A stretch of DNA of 64,000 nucleotides from Thereva unica (lineage: Eukaryota; Arthropoda; Insecta; Diptera; Therevidae), in NCBI GenBank assembly GCA_949987705.1, contig OX465283.1, forward strand, positions 77,137,720 to 77,201,719, in the 5' to 3' direction. The position numbers were made by a program, and so were the translations under genes. Within the stretch, counting starts at the first letter, position 1; each line of letters opens with the position of its first letter. The notes beneath the pieces were generated by a model, which was given only the letters and a program-made list of their open reading frames with translations, was not told the DNA's origin and ran no database searches. Positions 55,130 to 64,000 of the stretch are shown in pieces.

Positions 55130-55600
55130 ATGATATATCTAAGTTCAGGAACTGCTACTACTAGTCCGTCATGTCGTTGGTTACATTTTGGTGCAATGTC
55201 TAGTAGTTCAGGGAAAATAATGGAGAGAGGTGATGGCTACGCGTTTGAATTCTTGGATATTGTAGGAGCTCGGGAATACATATTGCGGCAGCTTCTTCCA
55301 CAGTCGAGTTGTTCTTTTCATGTATGAACTCCTCTTTGAGACCTGCGCGAAGAAAAGGGCCTTGGGCAGAGGGACGAGTGGAATAATCTGGTGTTTCTGG
55401 TATAAAATTTAAGCCGAGACAGGAGAACGTTTTCTTTTGTGATACAATCGCTATAATATGTAGTAGCGGAAAAGTTTTGCTCGGCCTGCTACATTGATAC
55501 TGTAGTTCAAGGAGTCGATCGTCACCGATGAGTTTGAGGGCCTTTATTTGTAATCTTTCTGACCATGCTAAGGTGGTGTTAGGAGCACCTCATGCCTAGG
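55130..55600 (-). pseudogene. Jockey-type LINE 3' fragment, minus strand
   Basis: The minus strand from 55327 reads MKRTTRLWKKLPQYVFPSSY, then NIQEFKR, the C-terminal TRLWxxLPxxVFPxSYNIxEFKR signature. Upstream on the same strand (55600-55330) are degraded pieces of the preceding domain. The 3' UTR part near 55150-55200 has GACATTGCACC and CGACATGACGG in the expected order. A deletion removes the last residues and a stop follows EFKR. Confidence 0.68.
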
Positions 55601-56184
55601 ATGTTGTGAGATGATTCAGAAATTAGTTCTACATCGGCGTTTTATTAGAGATTAGTAAATACCCACGGGCGTTGCAATGCCTTTTAATAAAAAATAATGT
55701 GTGCATAGTCCGGGATAAAAAAGGAATGTTTGATAGTTATACAAAAATTTAGTTACCTATAAAAAATATGTTACCTACAACTTTTTTTTTCAAATTCGAG
55801 GTTGAGCACCACCTATCGGAAAATTTTTGTACTACGTGCACAACAGACCCCTAGCCAATCATATTCAGAATCCGTCTCGTGCGCGTAGATTTTGACGTTT
55901 CCAGGTAATTGGCACTTCAGTCGCTCCTTGACGATTTCGACGACGACGAGAATACCACCTAATATTTTATCGAAAAAATAAACTGGTTAAATCAATCGTG
56001 TTAATTAAATTGATTTTCATTTTTTTTTTTCAAGTTTTAGTTTTTTTTACATTTTAATTTCTGAAGTAGCGCCCCTGTTCAATTGTGCCCGGTGAAAGTG
56101 CACCATTTGCACCCATGAAAGCGCTGCGTTTGTATACATAACCCTTTTAAGACCAATACTATGAATCCAAAGCCTGACATTAAA
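55601..56184. other. no gene recognised
   Basis: No motif or repeat end seen. Confidence 0.35.
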
Positions 56185-56500
56185 AAGTAACGAGGAACAC
56201 CGCCTAGGATGCTTTGAAAGAAAAATCCCTCGCACCTTATATGGAGGAGTGAACGAAAATGGTGTTTGGAGGAGATGGTACCATGAGCTGGATCAGTTGT
56301 ATAAAGATCCAAACATCATAAAAGCTATAAAAAATGAACAGACGGATACAGAGATACCGGACGCAAAAAAAGATACACAGATAGCATAGAAGAAGGTCTA
56401 GGAGCTCTAGGTATAAGATATTGGAGACTTCAAGCCAGGGACTAGAAGGAGGATGTTGCAGGAAGCCAAGGCCAATAACAGGCTGTGAAGCTATTAGTAG
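56185..56500 (+). pseudogene. LINE reverse transcriptase C-terminal fragment
   Basis: GMLERKIPRTLYGG-like sequence followed by VNENGVWRRWYHELDQLYKD and PNIIKAIKNEQ is the (L)RxFERKILRxIxGxVNENGxWRxRYNxELxxLYxxPDIVxxI block of insect LINEs. The next block (INRLRWAGH) is deleted, and YTDSIEEGLGALGIRYWRLQ then ARD (about 56365-56445) matches the terminal W.D.V.xDL..LG.R.WR..A.DR segment. Frame changes separate the pieces. It is related in kind to the fragments at 4420 and 27420. Confidence 0.65.
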
Positions 56501-56699
56501 AATACCAATTTTTATTTATGCTTATTATGTTCCCTTGACACCAAGGTAGGCCAGTCTTTGCTCTTTGGCCAGCTTAATCACAGTATTCTTTTCTTTGGTC
56601 TTGAGAACAATGCAATGAATGCATACGTGACCATGGGCCTTCGTCCTTCTTAGTCTTATATGTATATCAGGGTTTGAAAGCAAAGTAAACTTAAAGCGA

Positions 56700-57196
56700 A
56701 TAGTCTAAGCTCCCACAGCAAAAAAGGTACCCCATCGAACACCTCAAAACAATAAAGTGAGATAGGCTGCAAAACATGTAAAAAACATGTAAAGCCCGCC
56801 AGACTAGTAAAAATTTGTTAATTGCTATTTTTTAAGAATTTTTGAATTTTGTTAAAAAACAATGATTTTATTTTCCAAAACACCAGTCTGAAATTTATAC
56901 AATTTGTAGTAAATAATGAACCACTTTTGAAAAAATTTCTCTGTCTGACAATGTTTGTTAATTAGCTTCTGACAGACCTTATGTTATAAATTCTTTTTCT
57001 TTATAAAAATGCACTTCATAACACCTCTTTGAATTTTGTTTTCCATAAAGTTCAAGATTTCTTCTGTCTATTAAAGCTTGTCTGGCTGACAATTTTTGTT
57101 AATAAATTTGTCAGACTGAATTTTGAATGCGCAGCATCAATGCATCAAGATCAACCACTGGCATGTCAGAACACCTTGTTCAAAAAGAAAACAACT
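56700..57196 (+). repeat. 497-bp dispersed repeat, copy 2
   Basis: Direct-orientation copy of 5743-6239 with the same length and scattered substitutions. Both ends are shared and the sequence on each side differs, so the unit is about 497 bp or part of a larger element whose flanks have diverged. Confidence 0.8.
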
Positions 57197-57929
57197 AGAC
57201 TAGAAGCACATATTTTTAAGCTTACTTTGCTGATGGCTGTGAAAGCTGTTTGCTCCAAATTGCTTCGAATGCTGTTTCTTTCAAATTACTTTCAGGAGCA
57301 TACTGGTTCGGCTGCAAATGCTTCAGCTGTAAAATACTTTGCTGTGATAAGCTTTCTGTTTGCTTACCGTTTTTCAAAGCTTTCATCTCCAAAGATACTT
57401 TGCTTCCTTCAGCTTTTTTTACGTTTGAACTTCATATAGTAAAATGGTACTTTTGTTTAGAGGGGGGAAAACTTTTTTTTAGGTGTATGTGAAGAATTCG
57501 TAGCCAAAACAGCAAGCTTCCGCATTTGTAAGCAACAGCATACGCAGCAATATGAAACAAAAAAGCTTTCACAGCCTGCAGCAAAATGATTGAAAATCAA
57601 GATTACTGTAAAGCAAAGCAAAGTAAATTTCTGTGGCAGAAAAGCAAAGTCAATAGCAACAGTATTAAAATTGCTGCAGCAATTTAAACCCTGGTACATA
57701 CAGCCAAAACATTACCCTCGGTTGGAAGCCCTAAGTTTTGCCTTGACAAATGCCTTAATTGGCTTGACAGGTACTCCCTCAATCAGGGGTGTCCAGGAGA
57801 CCTTTTGATCCTAGATTATGCCTATAGTCTCCTTTGAAAAAAAAAATGTTTTTTTACCATCCAAAGAGGATGCCTTTAAATTTAGTTTCCTTCTATTAGA
57901 AAATGGTACAATCACAGTTTTTTGTCCTG
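57197..57929. other. no gene; many AAGC(A/T)AAG / CTTTGCTT motifs
   Basis: Short CTTTGCTG, AAGCTTTC, CTTTGCTT and AAAGCAAAG units recur in both orientations across 57218-57660, the type of reiteration seen in subterminal zones of hAT-like elements. No ends or duplications were identified. Confidence 0.35.
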
Positions 57930-60470
57930 AGGATTGGCAGGAATGCGTATATTCATTCCCCATTCTTCCAAATCCACCAGGCCAAGGCCGCATGTATGGT
58001 TTAATCAAAAATGTATGAACGCAATCAAAGCCAAAGAAACCGTCTATAGACAGTACAGGCATTCCCTGAGCGAATCATCTCGAAGCGAGTACATCAGGTT
58101 GAGAAACGCCTGCCAAACCACCATCAGGCAAATTAAAGCATCCTTTGATGACAGGTTAAGAAATAAACTCATTAACACCACTGCTGGCAGTAAAAACTTC
58201 TGGTCATTGGTAACCTCCATCACATCGTCGACTCCTTCTTTAATTCACGATGGGGAGGTGTTAACAGAAAGCAAATCCAAGCCTGACACTCGCATCTCTG
58301 TTTGCTGTAAATTTTTCCTTGCCTGATACTGCCGTGCAACCCCTCATTGTAGAGAGTTCTTCTCACTCAATGGGCAGAGTTTTCTTCAGGACTCGTAAAG
58401 TGTACAAGTGCCTCAAGGAGTTCGATTCCAAACTCTACGCCCTTTCATACTTCTCCGGAGTTTTCCCTGACTCCTGGAAACTGGCCCATGCGCAGCGTAT
58501 ACCGAAAAAATGTGATTCCAGCGACCACTCTAACTACCGCCCAATAGCAATCGCTTCTATTCTCTCCAAAATCATGGAAACAGTAATAAACAGAAAGCTT
58601 ATGGAATATCTTGAATGCAAGCAAATATTGGATGACAAGTAGTACGGCTTTAGATCGAAAAGATCCTTGTATGCCTAACTGAGCACCTCTACCAAAACAC
58701 TCATCGCTTTGGTGGTTGGTGGTTCGGTTTGGCCTGGTTGTTCTCGATATTTCCAAAGCCTTTGATAGAGTATGGCACTCGGCTCTATTGAGTAAACTGC
58801 AAGCTATTGGTATTAACTATCTTCTAAAGAATGGAATTGCAAGTTTCCTTTCTGACCGTTCAATCAATGTAGTATTGGGTATTAGACGGCGTCGAATCTA
58901 GTCCACACACCATCTCTGAAGGCGATCCCCAGGGCTCAATTCTATCACCAGCTCTCTTCCTTGTTTTTATAAATGACCTGCTCTCAATCCCATTAAACTC
59001 ACTTCACAGCTTTGCTGTTGACAGTACTCTGCGTTACTCGTATAGCTTCGAAAAAAGCAAGACAAGCACGTGACAGACCTTGCCTGCTTGATCTTGAACT
59101 TATGTCCACTTCAATCAATAGGGATATAAATCTGATTCTAGATTGGGCCACAAGGATCATGTCGAATTCAACGCACGGAAAATAAAGTACTGTTTCTTCT
59201 ACAAGAAAACGCGCTCCTCAATTCCTCCCAATATAGTGGACAGTCTAGAACTGATGGCTGAAGCATCTCTCAAAATCCTGGGCATTTCATTAACAGAAGA
59301 TCTGCGTTGGAGTAATCACTTATTCCAAATCGCTAAACAAGCATCACAATGTTTGGGATTCCTTAAAAGATGCAATTCCTCCTTCAGCCGTCGGCCAGAG
59401 CTATAATCTCGAATTCGGCTCGAAATGAACTCGTATCTCTGGGCAGGGGCACTAAGTACCACCTTAACGTGGCTGGACAAGGTGCAAAACCGCGCCCTTC
59501 CAACTATTTGGCGACGTCGCCATTTGCTCCACAATTGATTCATTAAGCCACCGCAGGAATGTAGCGGCTCTGGTGAAATTCTACCGCATCTACCATAATG
59601 ACTGTTCCACCGAAATATATAACCTCCTGCCCCCAAGGCAATGTTTCCCCGCAGCACAAGACTAGCCCTTTCGGCTCATCCTCACTATCTTATTTTCGCG
59701 CTCACATCAGTTTAGAAATTCGTTCTTTTCGAGAACAACTCGACTGTGGAACAAACTCGCACAGTCAGTTTTCCCGAGCTCGCACAACATCCAAGAGTTC
59801 AAACGCAAGGTTCGTCTCCATCTCCTCATGCGCCCCCCAAACTCACTTTTATCTATCTTATCCTTTCTCTATCCTTCTAGCTAAGCTTACTACCACACAC
59901 CTGACCTTGACGTGTACGGCATGACGGACTGGTCCCAGCAGGAAATTTACACATTACGGAATCGATGCAGTAAGTGATATCTATACTACTTCTTCGATTC
60001 CAAACATCGATGAAATTTAACACGGAGATGTCATTGAAAAGTAATGCATTACAGACTCACTTGCTACATCACCGAAAAATTCATGAATGCATGCGCCTTA
60101 AACTTAACAAAAATATACTTACTCAACGGTATCAAAGTAATTTAATAATTTAATAATTTTTAATATGCCTTACTCACTTTGTAATTTCACAACAACTGCT
60201 CACTTTATAATTTCACAACAAAATGAAATTTGAATTGTCATTTTAACTTCTGCATCGCACGCCACCTAGGTTTCATTTTTACACTTTTTCACTTCTACTA
60301 CCACTTACCGTGGAATGTATGAAAGAGAAATACCAATTCTGCATTTCATTTTGGTTTCCCAGATCCATACATTCCGTTTCATTACATGAATACATCGATG
60401 GAAAAATGAACCTATTCTTTTTTTTCCTGCTGGGGTAGTACAAAGGGTGGCACCTGAGCTTAGATGTTAT
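57930..60470 (+). pseudogene. Jockey-type LINE, reverse transcriptase and 3' end
   Basis: A 5'-truncated, decayed LINE. Blocks in order: AKETVYRQYRHS and ACQTTIRQIKASF, then NTTAGSKNFWSLV (linker before the reverse transcriptase); FPDSWKLAHAQRIPKKCDSS, SNYRPIAIASILSKIMETVI (finger); VVLDISKAFDRVWHSALLSK (motif A); the GDPQGSILSPALFLVFINDL equivalent (motif B, about 58920-58985) and LHSFAVDSTL, where F-A-V-D replaces the catalytic F-A-D-D (motif C); SLKILGISLTEDLRW; and a C-terminal part with TRLWN-like sequence near 59740-59760 and HNIQEFKR-like sequence near 59785. Many stops and frame changes are present. A 501-bp MITE is inserted in the 3' UTR. Confidence 0.8.
59934..60434. mobile_element. 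501-bp MITE in the LINE 3' UTR
   Basis: Ends CCCAGCAGGAAA and TTTCCTGCTGGG. Removing it joins GACTGGT to GTAGTACAAAGGG, which restores the order of the related 3' UTRs. CATCGATG occurs near both ends as a further inverted motif. The target duplication is unclear (GT or GGT). Confidence 0.62.
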
Positions 60471-60980
60471 AGTTACGCCTCCTAGGAAATCTATATTATA
60501 ATCTATTCATTCTCATGAGACATTTCCAACCTTGAGACATCCGTTGAATTTCACCATTCGAATTTCGCCATAATGTCGCGAAATCAGTTCACACGATTTC
60601 GCAAGTAACTTCTTGCAACTTTGTCTCGTTGATATCCTCTGTTCTTAGAACTGCAGGTGCATGAACGTGTGAACTTATTAAACGTGTGAACTGATCGAAT
60701 TATTAATATACTCAAGGGTTGATGATCATAATGGATTAAAAGTAGAAGTCAGTTCTAATCGAGTTTCCAAAGTTACAAGTTAATTCCCGGTCGCGCTCCG
60801 TGTTCCTATCTTTCAATAAAACTTAATTAAGTTAACTAAACTTTTGTAAAAATTAGTTAGTGAATATTATTCTCAATAAAGTTCATTTGTCCTTAATTTG
60901 TTTTATTAATATCGTGGTTCGATCTCAAGGAAGAGATCGAACGAACTTAATTTTTTTACAATCTCGAAGAAGGAGATTAA
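60471..60980 (+). repeat. probable Gypsy-type (Ty3) LTR
   Basis: It starts AGTTACGCCTCC, the AGT-type start of many insect Gypsy-group LTRs, and lies directly before a primer site. AATAAA-type signals are at about 60817-60822 and 60876-60881, downstream of a CGCGCTCCGTGTTC stretch. The exact right end is uncertain (between about 60961 and 60983), as the opposite LTR is not in the window. Confidence 0.55.
60918..60978 (+). other. paired hairpins before the primer site
   Basis: TTCGATCTC/GAGATCGAA (60918-60926 and 60933-60941, 6-base loop) and AATCTC/GAGATT (60960-60965 and 60973-60978, 7-base loop) are perfect stems. They share a C-T-C...G-A-G core and purine loops (AAGGAA, GAAGAAG). Confidence 0.6.
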
Positions 60981-60983
60981 AAG

Positions 60984-61000
60984 TGGCGCAGTCGGTAGGA
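60984..61000 (+). other. primer-binding site (tRNA-Ser type)
   Basis: TGGCGCAGTCGGTAGGA is complementary to the 3' end of insect tRNA-Ser plus CCA (TCCTACCGACTGCGCCA) and is the site used by several insect Gypsy-group elements. Confidence 0.8.
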
Positions 61001-61325
61001 TGCGCACAGTGATTTAAATTAAAAATTTTTTCACGTGTATTTTAATGCTTTAGTGCGCGTCGCTGCAAAATAAACTCTTGTGATAAGATTCGCGAGTTTT
61101 ATGGTGAACACAAAAATATATATAAAGATATATATATACTAATAGCTGAAAGTTGAAGCAGAAGTTCAATAAAAGCAAATAGTGAACACCTGAAGATATA
61201 TATGAAGATATATATATCAAAAATAAAAAGTGTTAAATAAATAAAAAGTTCAAAAGCTAAAAGTTAAAGCAGAAGTTTAACAAAAGCGAAAAGTGAACAC
61301 TTAAGGCGTTAAATCAAGATGTCAA
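61001..61325 (+). other. Gypsy-type leader, cut by a LINE
   Basis: AT-rich leader with reiterated AAGTTCAA, AAAGCAGAAGTT and AATAAAAAGT blocks and two ATATATAAAGATATATATA tracts. No Gag, Pol or Env coding sequence follows because the LINE begins at about 61326, so only the 5' end of this element is seen. Confidence 0.55.
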
Positions 61326-61899
61326 GTGTCAAGTGTCGTTGGTGCCGGTCGTCCGCGTTTTAATAATTTTTTTTTACGTTTTTATTGCCATTTTTCAACT
61401 AATAAATACTTAATTTTGTGTTTTAAGTGGCTTTTAATCTCCAGTGATCGTGACAATTCGCTCGAGCATTTTATTTTTGTGTTCTTTCTCTTGTTTTTGT
61501 GTTCGGTGTTTTCTTTTGTTTTTTGTGTTGTGCTACGGTTTCCCCAGCTGTTCGAGGTTGGTAACCTTTACCCTTAGTGTAATTTTTAATCTTATTTTAA
61601 ACTTTTTTCTTTTAGTTTTGATTCTTTTTTGTGCAGAGGGCATAATAAGAATAAAAATAAAATTGGGTGTTAATTTTATTTTTTTTCAATACCATAACCT
61701 CGTTTTTAATATTTTTCCTTTTCTTATTTTTTCACCTGAGGTTATGCAACGTTTCGAAACCCATCTGCACTCAAACTGCATAAAATTGTTTTAAACAAAT
61801 TTGTCTTGTTTTTTTTGGCAGTTAAATCGGGGTTTCATCGTTTTCAATTTTTTAATTTCTTTTGGTTTATTTTAATTGTACATACTATTATTCTTTCTA

Positions 61900-63282
61900 A
61901 TGGCCAGTCATCAGGTCTGCAAGCTATGCTCTTCGGAAATTGCCCGAGATGGGATTTCCTGTGATGGTGTATGTGGAGGCGTTTTTCACCTCACCTGCCT
62001 CAATCCTCGAATAAGTGGCAAACCTTCGGCCCCTAGAGGGTCAACTTGCAATGAATGCTTCAACATTCAACCCTGCCACGTCCTAAGACTAATGAAAGAC
62101 ATTTCTGATGTCTTTCTCGATGGACATGAAAAAGTCATGGGTCGTCTTAACACCTTCTCTGGAAATGTCTCACATTTTCAGATGTTAGCCGATGATGTCC
62201 AGTCGATCAACGTCCGCCTTGATAGTTTATCAGACACCCTTGATTCTGTTGCGACCAACTCGGGTTCCCTAATAAATAAATTCCAAGAAATTTCTTCCCG
62301 GGTTGCAACAGTTTTTGACTCGATCGACGATATACATTCAGCAATTCTCAATCCTGTCGCCACTTCATCTTGCTCTGTCAACTCCTTAGCTCCTCTTCAT
62401 CCAATATTAGACGACATTAAAAGGAGTACGTAGCGTGTTCGGGCTGATATTGAATCGCTGTCAACAGCAGTGGTGCAAAATCACAAAGCCCTGAGTTCTC
62501 TATCGCTAAAATTTGATAATGTTTGTGATAGAATAAACTCCCCCTCGGCGGCGCCAGTATCTTATGACGCCTTACAGGTAGGGGAGAAGCTTCTTTCTAC
62601 ACCCTGTCCTACAGCTGTTTCTCCAACGGCGGATGATGCAGCTGCTCTTAACACCACAGCTCTGAACGACCCGGCCATAATACTTGAAAAGGGCCCTTCG
62701 GTGGAGACTGCCCCCAGTCTGGCTCATGACCACAAGAAAGCCCGTAGAAAGAATGGAAAACGCAAACGCAGTCGTAAAGTTAACGTTACGGATGCTGTCA
62801 CTGCAAACCCCCATACTAGCTCGTCTATCCGCGCACCCTCACTTCCAATGGGCTCAAACTATATCCCAGAACCGGTTGCGGCATCAACCTCTCCTATTAG
62901 TATCGTTGGACCGTCGGGCACTGGGGATACTGAGTCTCCGGTAACCTCCGCGAATCTGATAACGGTACCCAAGCCGCGAACTATTTTCATTTCGCGTTTC
63001 TCCCCTGAAACTACGTGCGAGGCAATTAAAGAATACCTAATGGGGAAAACTATTAATCCTGCTACAGTCTCCTGCAGGAAGATCAGCAATGTTTCCAAAC
63101 CGGTTGCGTCTTTCATCTTGACCGCACCGCCCAATACCGCTGAAAAGCTTTTAGACCCCACGTTCTGGCCTCCTGGTGCCTTTTCAAAATGTTTTGTCCC
63201 CCGCACGCGCGAGCAGCGCACTCCTGATACTCTACAAGTTTCAAAAAACTTAAGACGCTTTCCCTCTATTACCAAAACGTGA
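61900..63282 (+). pseudogene. LINE ORF1 with PHD finger and one in-frame TAG
   Basis: From the ATG at 61900 one frame runs 461 codons including the stop, with a single TAG at codon 178 (62431-62433). Residues 7-53 form a complete C4HC3 PHD-type finger: C7, C10, C21, C25, H30, C33, C50, C53. A coiled-coil-like segment of heptad character follows (about 65-150: VMGRLNTFS, SINVRLDSLSDTLDSVAT). After the TAG, the frame continues with a low-complexity Ser/Thr/Pro/Ala region, a basic patch (KKARRKNGKRKRSRK), and a C-terminal domain (RTIFISRFSPETTCEAIKEY through FWPPGAFSKCFVPRTREQR) found in PHD-bearing ORF1 proteins of insect LINEs. ORF1 proteins coat the element's RNA. The rest of the frame is clean, so the TAG is either a recent mutation or read through. 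Confidence 0.85.
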
Positions 63283-64000
63283 GGGGAATCAGATCTAAAA
63301 CCCAAGATGTGTTTCTGTCGACTTCGGCCAGTGATTTCGATATAATCGCTTTTACAGAAACATGGCTATACAGTGGGATTCTTAATGCCGAACTTTTCGA
63401 CTCTTCCTTCCAAGTTTTTCGGAGGGATAGATATATTGACTCGGAGGCTCGTGGAGGTGGTGTACTACTTGCATGTAGTAACCTTCTCAACTGCTGCTTA
63501 ATAACGCTTCCTGATTTTTCCAACACTTTAGACATTGAGGTCCTCGCTCTCAAAGTCTCCCTTGTTCATAACAACTTATTTTTAATCTGCTGTTACATCC
63601 CACCAGATATGTTCAGCACTCTTGACGATAGAGGTCAAAATCTCTATGATATTCTAATCACTTGCATAAATCATATCCAAGATATGATGGATTCCAAAGA
63701 TGAACTCCTACTTGTAGGTGATTTTAACTTACCCAATGTTAAATGGGTATCTTGCGATGATGACGATAACTACCTTCCTGGAAACAACCTTAACTCTAGG
63801 GAATCCAACTTTCTGAATTCCTTATTTTCCTGCGGCTTGTGCCAAATGAGCGGTGTGAATAATATTTTAGGAAGGCGGTTAGATCTTGTATTCTTTTCCG
63901 ACTCAGACAACATGAATGTTGAGCCTAGCTCAATTGTCTTGTCACCTGTCGATAATTATCACCCTCCTCTTCTACTGAGCTATTGTTCTGTCTTTAACAA
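63228..64000 (+). CDS. LINE ORF2, endonuclease domain (partial, no ATG)
   Basis: This frame is open from after a TGA at 63225-63227 to the window end. It encodes an apurinic/apyrimidinic-type endonuclease that nicks target DNA for target-primed reverse transcription. Visible blocks: YYQNVRGIRSK (about 63273-63305), IIAFTETWL (E in T-E-T-W), GGGVLLA, CCYIPP, LLVGDFNLPNVKW, LDLVFFS and VDNYHPPLL in the SDH position. No ATG lies before the first blocks; the first is well inside the domain. The frame overlaps the end of ORF1 in the -1 register and begins at the A_AAA_AAC heptamer. That suggests ORF2 is made by -1 frameshifting from ORF1, or by termination-reinitiation. The reverse transcriptase lies beyond the window. 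Confidence 0.85.
63243..63249 (+). promoter_or_regulatory. candidate -1 ribosomal frameshift site A_AAA_AAC
   Basis: In the ORF1 frame the codons read tcA AAA AAC, a canonical X_XXY_YYZ heptamer. Slipping back one base continues directly into the ORF2 frame, which is open for the rest of the window. Zero-frame ORF1 ends 33 bases later at 63282. A downstream stimulatory structure was not established. Confidence 0.6.

Larger units (their letters stand above)
61326..64000 (+). mobile_element. LINE with PHD-finger ORF1, 5' half, running off the window
   Basis: A non-LTR retrotransposon of the Jockey/CR1-like assemblage, better preserved than the others here. A T-rich 5' UTR (about 61326-61899) is followed by ORF1 (61900-63282) and the start of ORF2. 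The left junction with the Gypsy leader is near TGTCAAGTGTCAAGTGTCG, where a repeated TGTCAAG makes the exact start ambiguous. Reverse transcriptase, 3' UTR and tail are outside the window. Confidence 0.85.

Noticed and set aside
62859..63305. 148-codon minus-strand open frame across the ORF1 end
   Set aside because: Antisense of the clear ORF1 and ORF2 coding sequence.

Overview
The window is AT-rich eukaryotic intergenic DNA made almost entirely of transposable elements, most likely from an insect. The evidence is the mix of families: Tc1-like elements, a Bel/Pao LTR element with a tRNA-Tyr-type primer site, a Gypsy-type LTR with a tRNA-Ser-type primer site, RTE-, R1- and Jockey-type LINEs, hAT and PIF/Harbinger elements, and many foldback MITEs. 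I see no convincing host gene, rRNA gene, intact tRNA gene or prokaryotic feature. The species cannot be named from the sequence alone.

Layout. 1-9 kb: remnant of a hAT element on the minus strand, LINE fragments, copy 1 of a 497-bp dispersed repeat, an RTE-type LINE pseudogene and a tRNA-derived SINE-like unit. 10-16 kb: four inverted-repeat elements and a Tc1-like transposon (11583-13720) with an intact 342-residue DD34E transposase. That transposon sits inside a foldback element and itself carries a nested MITE. 16-24.7 kb: a non-autonomous DNA transposon (TIR GGGTGTTTCTC, 4-bp duplication ATAA, repeated GGGGACTGT motif) split by a young, non-autonomous Bel/Pao LTR retrotransposon (16816-24097, duplication TGCCC). 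Each Bel/Pao LTR carries a tandem array of hairpins whose stems co-vary. 24.9-26.4 kb: a second Tc1-like element whose transposase is broken by one frameshift.

27-37 kb: LINE fragments, two MITEs, a hAT end, a 7-bp microsatellite and an R1-like LINE end. 37.8-44.1 kb: a LINE ORF1 split by a hAT element (38074-40502, duplication ATCACCTC), then an RTE-type LINE split by a second, non-autonomous hAT element (42112-43127, duplication TTTCAAAT). 44-57 kb: MITEs of Harbinger and hAT type, foldbacks, Jockey and RTE fragments, a quieter unannotated stretch (52.4-55.1 kb) and copy 2 of the 497-bp repeat. 57.9-61.3 kb: a decayed Jockey-type LINE with a MITE in its 3' region, followed by a Gypsy-type LTR, primer site and leader. 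61.3-64 kb: the 5' half of a much better preserved LINE, with a PHD-finger ORF1 (one in-frame TAG) and an ORF2 endonuclease in the -1 frame, entered at a canonical A_AAA_AAC heptamer. It runs off the window.

Most coding sequences are mobile-element genes that no longer work together. The elements that look youngest are the Tc1-like element at 11.6-13.7 kb, the Bel/Pao element (LTRs almost identical) and the LINE at the right edge.
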